Positions 61,085 through 64,000 of a stretch of 64,000 nucleotides of DNA are shown piece by piece. A model generated the notes under the pieces. The model searched no databases, was not told where the DNA came from, and worked only from the letters and a program-made list of their open reading frames with translations. Numbering within the stretch: position 1 is the first letter of the stretch; each line of letters starts with the position of its first letter. A program made the translations under genes and the position numbers. Source of the stretch: Onthophagus taurus (taxonomy: Eukaryota; Arthropoda; Insecta; Coleoptera; Scarabaeidae); assembly GCF_036711975.1 (NCBI RefSeq), contig NC_091972.1:935001-999000 (forward strand). Direction: 5' to 3'.

Positions 61085-61250
61085 CTTTTCTTATTGATAA
61101 GCGATTAATTTATTGTTACACAAATTTTCACCGAATATAGCTTTAAAGCGCGATAGTTGTAGGAATGAGCTTTACCCGACGACGCTGTGTTGCAGTAGAC
61201 TCGATCTATATGGCAGCTTTCGGTTATATTGGACAATGCTCGGCTGAAAT
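61085..61250 (-). other. Candidate noncoding first exon of the neuropeptide gene
   Basis: A strong donor (AAAAG|GTAAGT) lies at 61084/61085 on the minus strand. It would splice to the acceptor just upstream of the ITG-like ATG at 57751. The 5' boundary is a guess. It rests only on the donor and on the need for an upstream leader. Confidence 0.3.
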
Positions 61251-61429
61251 CGGTAAGCTTCGCCCTGAAACGAACTGAAAACCGTGGGTGGTCGTATTCG
61301 AAATATTTCACATGCTGAAGGAGCTTTTCTAAGCTTTGAATATGATTTACAGGCTTCCAAACTTGTTGCTTATAGCAAATACCGAGATAATTTTCATAAA
61401 GTATTTGTAATTTGCTCAATATATTGTTA

Positions 61430-62340
61430 TTATACCGGAAACTACTAAGTAAGCCGTAATGATGTCATATTATCTAGGGAAAATATTTGCAAGCGTCAGT
61501 TTTCGCTTCAAATATGAGGAGCTTTGCGGAGTTTGCTTAATTCATGCAAGAGTTAACCCAGACCTATTTAATTCCTGGCACATATTTAAAATTTAAATAA
61601 GAAAAAGAATGTTATGTGTGCTTGTAATTATAGAGTCAAGGAGATTTTTTGCGTTTAACATACGGGACAATTCAGTTTGAATTTAATTTTTCTCGTAAAT
61701 TCTGAACAAAATCGACCTCCTCATTTTCCTTGACGCAGTATTGTTACGCGTAGGTAAATGTGGGAGGGAGACAAGGACGTAAACGCATATGTAAAGGATA
61801 GAATTAGTCCTCCTGGGGGTAATTAATTATTCAGGTGGAGATTTTTTTTAATTTTTACATCCCTTCTATCTTTTGGGATTAGCTCACAGTCTACTGATCG
61901 AAAGATAATTAAAACTAGCTTTTCATAATTCCCATGTCCCATCAAAAACACTATTTCAATGTTTTTATTAAAAAAAAAGTTATTAACAGTTATAATTATT
62001 TAGTTATTAATTATTTAATGTAAAGTAATATGTTAGAAAAAAAAAAGGATTTTATTTGAATTAACTTATTTAGGTCGTTTTTTTTACATTTTTCATTCAT
62101 TTATTCCATAATTATTTTTCTTTCTTTTTGACGTATGACACGTCAGCGAGCACAAAGTCCACAACTTTCAGCATAAATTACGAGTTGACTGAGATTATGG
62201 AAATTAAGGTGTAATTTTTATATTTATTAAATTTTTCCCGGCGCCTTCACCATTGTTATAATTATGATAGAAAGGAATAATATGATTGTTTAAAAATTTG
62301 AAATGGTGAACATTGTTATCTTATCGTTTAGTTGAGTGTA
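61430..62340. other. Intergenic DNA, no gene seen
   Basis: AT-rich, with poly-A/T runs. No feature recognised. Confidence 0.45.
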
Positions 62341-62344
62341 GTAT

Positions 62345-64000
62345 CGTTTAGTTAACTGAAAGTAGAACTAACACTAGATCTAGAACTAGAAAAAATCGGA
62401 TTTAGTTGTACATCGCTTAGGACGGTTAAGCCCAAATGATTCTTGTTCTACTATATAATCTAATCTACGAACTTTTCTAATACGTATATTTAACCTTTCA
62501 ACTTCTCCAATAAAAATATACAACAATCTAGCGCTAAATAACAATTAAAACTAGAACTAACACTAGACCTAGCACTAGAAACATTTTTTCGTGTCTAGTG
62601 TTAGTTCTAGTTTTACTGTTACTATGTAAAACTAACACTATACCTAGAACTTAAATCATTTGGGTTTAGCCGCACGTCTCTAAAGACGGCTAAACCCGAA
62701 TGATTCTAGTACTAGGTATAGTGTTAGTTCTAGTTTTACACTAGCACTGCTACTATGTAGAACTAACACTATACCTAGAACTAGAATGATTTGGGTTTAG
62801 CCGCACATCTCTAAAGACGGCTAAACCCGAATGATTCTAGTACTAGGTATAGTCTTAGTTCTAGTTTTACACTAGCACTGCTACTATGTAGAACTAACAC
62901 TATACCTAGAACTAGAATCATTTGGGTTTAGCCGCACGTCTCTAAAGACGGCTAAACCCGAATGATTCTTGTACTAGGTATGGTGTTAGTTCTAGTTTTA
63001 TACTAGCACTGCTACTATGTAGAACTAACACTATACCTAGAACTAGAATCATTTGGGTTTAGCCGCACATCTCTAAAGACGGCTAAACCCGAATGATTCT
63101 AGTACTAGGTATAGTCTTAGTTCTAGTTTTACACTAGCACTGCTACTATGTAGAACTAACACTATACCTAGAACTAGAATCATTTGAGTTTAGCCGCACG
63201 TCTCTAAAGACGGCTAAACCCGAATGATTCTAGTACTAGGTATAGTGTTAGTTCTAGTTTTACACTAACACTGATACTATGTAGAACTAACACTATACCT
63301 ACAACTAGAATCATTTGGGTTTAGCCGCACGTCTCTAAAGACGGCTAAACCCGAATGATTCTACTACTAGGTATAGTGTTAGTTCTAGTTTTACACTACC
63401 ACTGCTATTATGTAGAACTAACACTATACCTAGAACTAGAATCATTTAGGTTTAGCCGCACGTCTCTAAAGACGGCTAAACCCGAATGATTCTAGTACTA
63501 GGTATAGTGTTAGTTCTAGTTTTACACTACCACTGCTACTATGTAAAACTAACACTATACCTAGAACTAGAATCATTTGGGTTTAGCCGCACGTCTCTAA
63601 AGACGGCTAAACCCGAATGATTCTAGTACTAGGTATGGTGTTAGTTCTAGTTTTACACTAGCACTGCTACTATGTAGAACTAACACTATACCTAGAACTA
63701 GAATCATTTGGGTTTAGCCGCACGTCTCTAAAGACGGCTAAACCCGAATGATTCTTGTACTAGGTATGGTGTTAGTTCTAGTTTTACACTAGCACTGCTA
63801 CTATGTAGAACTAACACTATACCTACAACTAGAATCATTTGGGTTTAGCCGCACGCCTCTAAAGACGGCTAAACCCAAATAATTCTAGTTCTAGGTATAG
63901 TGTACTTCTAGTTTTACTCTTGCACTCTCACTAGAACTAATATTAGACCTAGAACTAGAAATATTTGGGCTTAGCCGTACATCTTTTAAGACGGCTAGAC
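62345..64000. repeat. CTAG-rich hairpin repeat, locus 7 (runs off the window)
   Basis: A tandem array of ~131-bp units (about ten, from 62640), each with GTTTAGCCGCACGTCTCTAA, AGACGGCTAAACCCGAATGA, CTAGTACTAGGTATAGTGTT and complements. This subfamily differs from locus 3 by the TACTATGTAGAAC loop. Confidence 0.88.

Noticed and set aside
61105-61419. 104-codon minus-strand frame
   Set aside because: No family resemblance; it overlaps a better-supported candidate leader exon and splice donor.
1-64000. tRNA, rRNA or microRNA genes
   Set aside because: I saw no tRNA-like cloverleaf or rRNA sequence. The many hairpins belong to repeats and cannot be called microRNAs without expression data.

Overview
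The window is nuclear DNA from an insect, most likely a beetle. The evidence is spliced genes with GT-AG introns, an arthropod cuticle family (CPCFC), an insect ITG-like neuropeptide precursor, a cytoplasmic myosin light chain and a TFIID subunit. All of these sit in AT-rich DNA crowded with mariner-type elements, foldbacks and satellites. The order (Coleoptera) is inference; the insect assignment is strong.

Host genes, left to right. A 5'-incomplete class XV-like MyTH4 myosin occupies 385-4806 (+). TAF8 has five exons at 16613-17687 (-). Three CPCFC cuticle genes lie head to tail on the minus strand (18374-19159, 23293-23996, 26163-27033); each has a 15-nt first coding exon and a TATA box 53-54 nt from the ATG. 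The essential light chain Mlc-c has four exons at 44373-45974 (+). The ITG-like neuropeptide precursor has four coding exons at 53094-57751 (-), with a 3.4-kb last intron full of transposon debris and possibly a noncoding first exon near 61.1 kb.

Mobile elements. 5262-10060 is a composite mariner-type element with 38-bp terminal inverted repeats (TIRs) and TA duplications, carrying a broken transposase, a smaller inverted-repeat element and a tandem-repeat-bearing element. 36430-43700 is a second mariner shell. It was hit by a 5'-truncated non-LTR retrotransposon (13-bp target duplication, inside the transposase reading frame) and by two adjacent foldback elements. Another copy of the retrotransposon lies between the first two cuticle genes (20345-22942). 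Older mariner and hAT remains lie at 50.1-51.4 kb and 53.8-55.05 kb.

Repeats. Three tandem arrays show higher-order structure: 11849-15885 (an exact 92-bp spacer plus three to seven 20-bp units), 28.2-31.9 kb (127-bp hairpin units) and 48.0-50.03 kb (190-bp units). A CTAG-rich hairpin family recurs at seven places and often ends in a shared short motif. Inside its largest array, three ~320-bp cassettes each carry a sequence that fits the hammerhead ribozyme core. This palindromic family with embedded ribozyme-like cassettes is the best candidate for something unusual. The host genes do not form a functional operon-like unit; the only gene cluster is the CPCFC trio.
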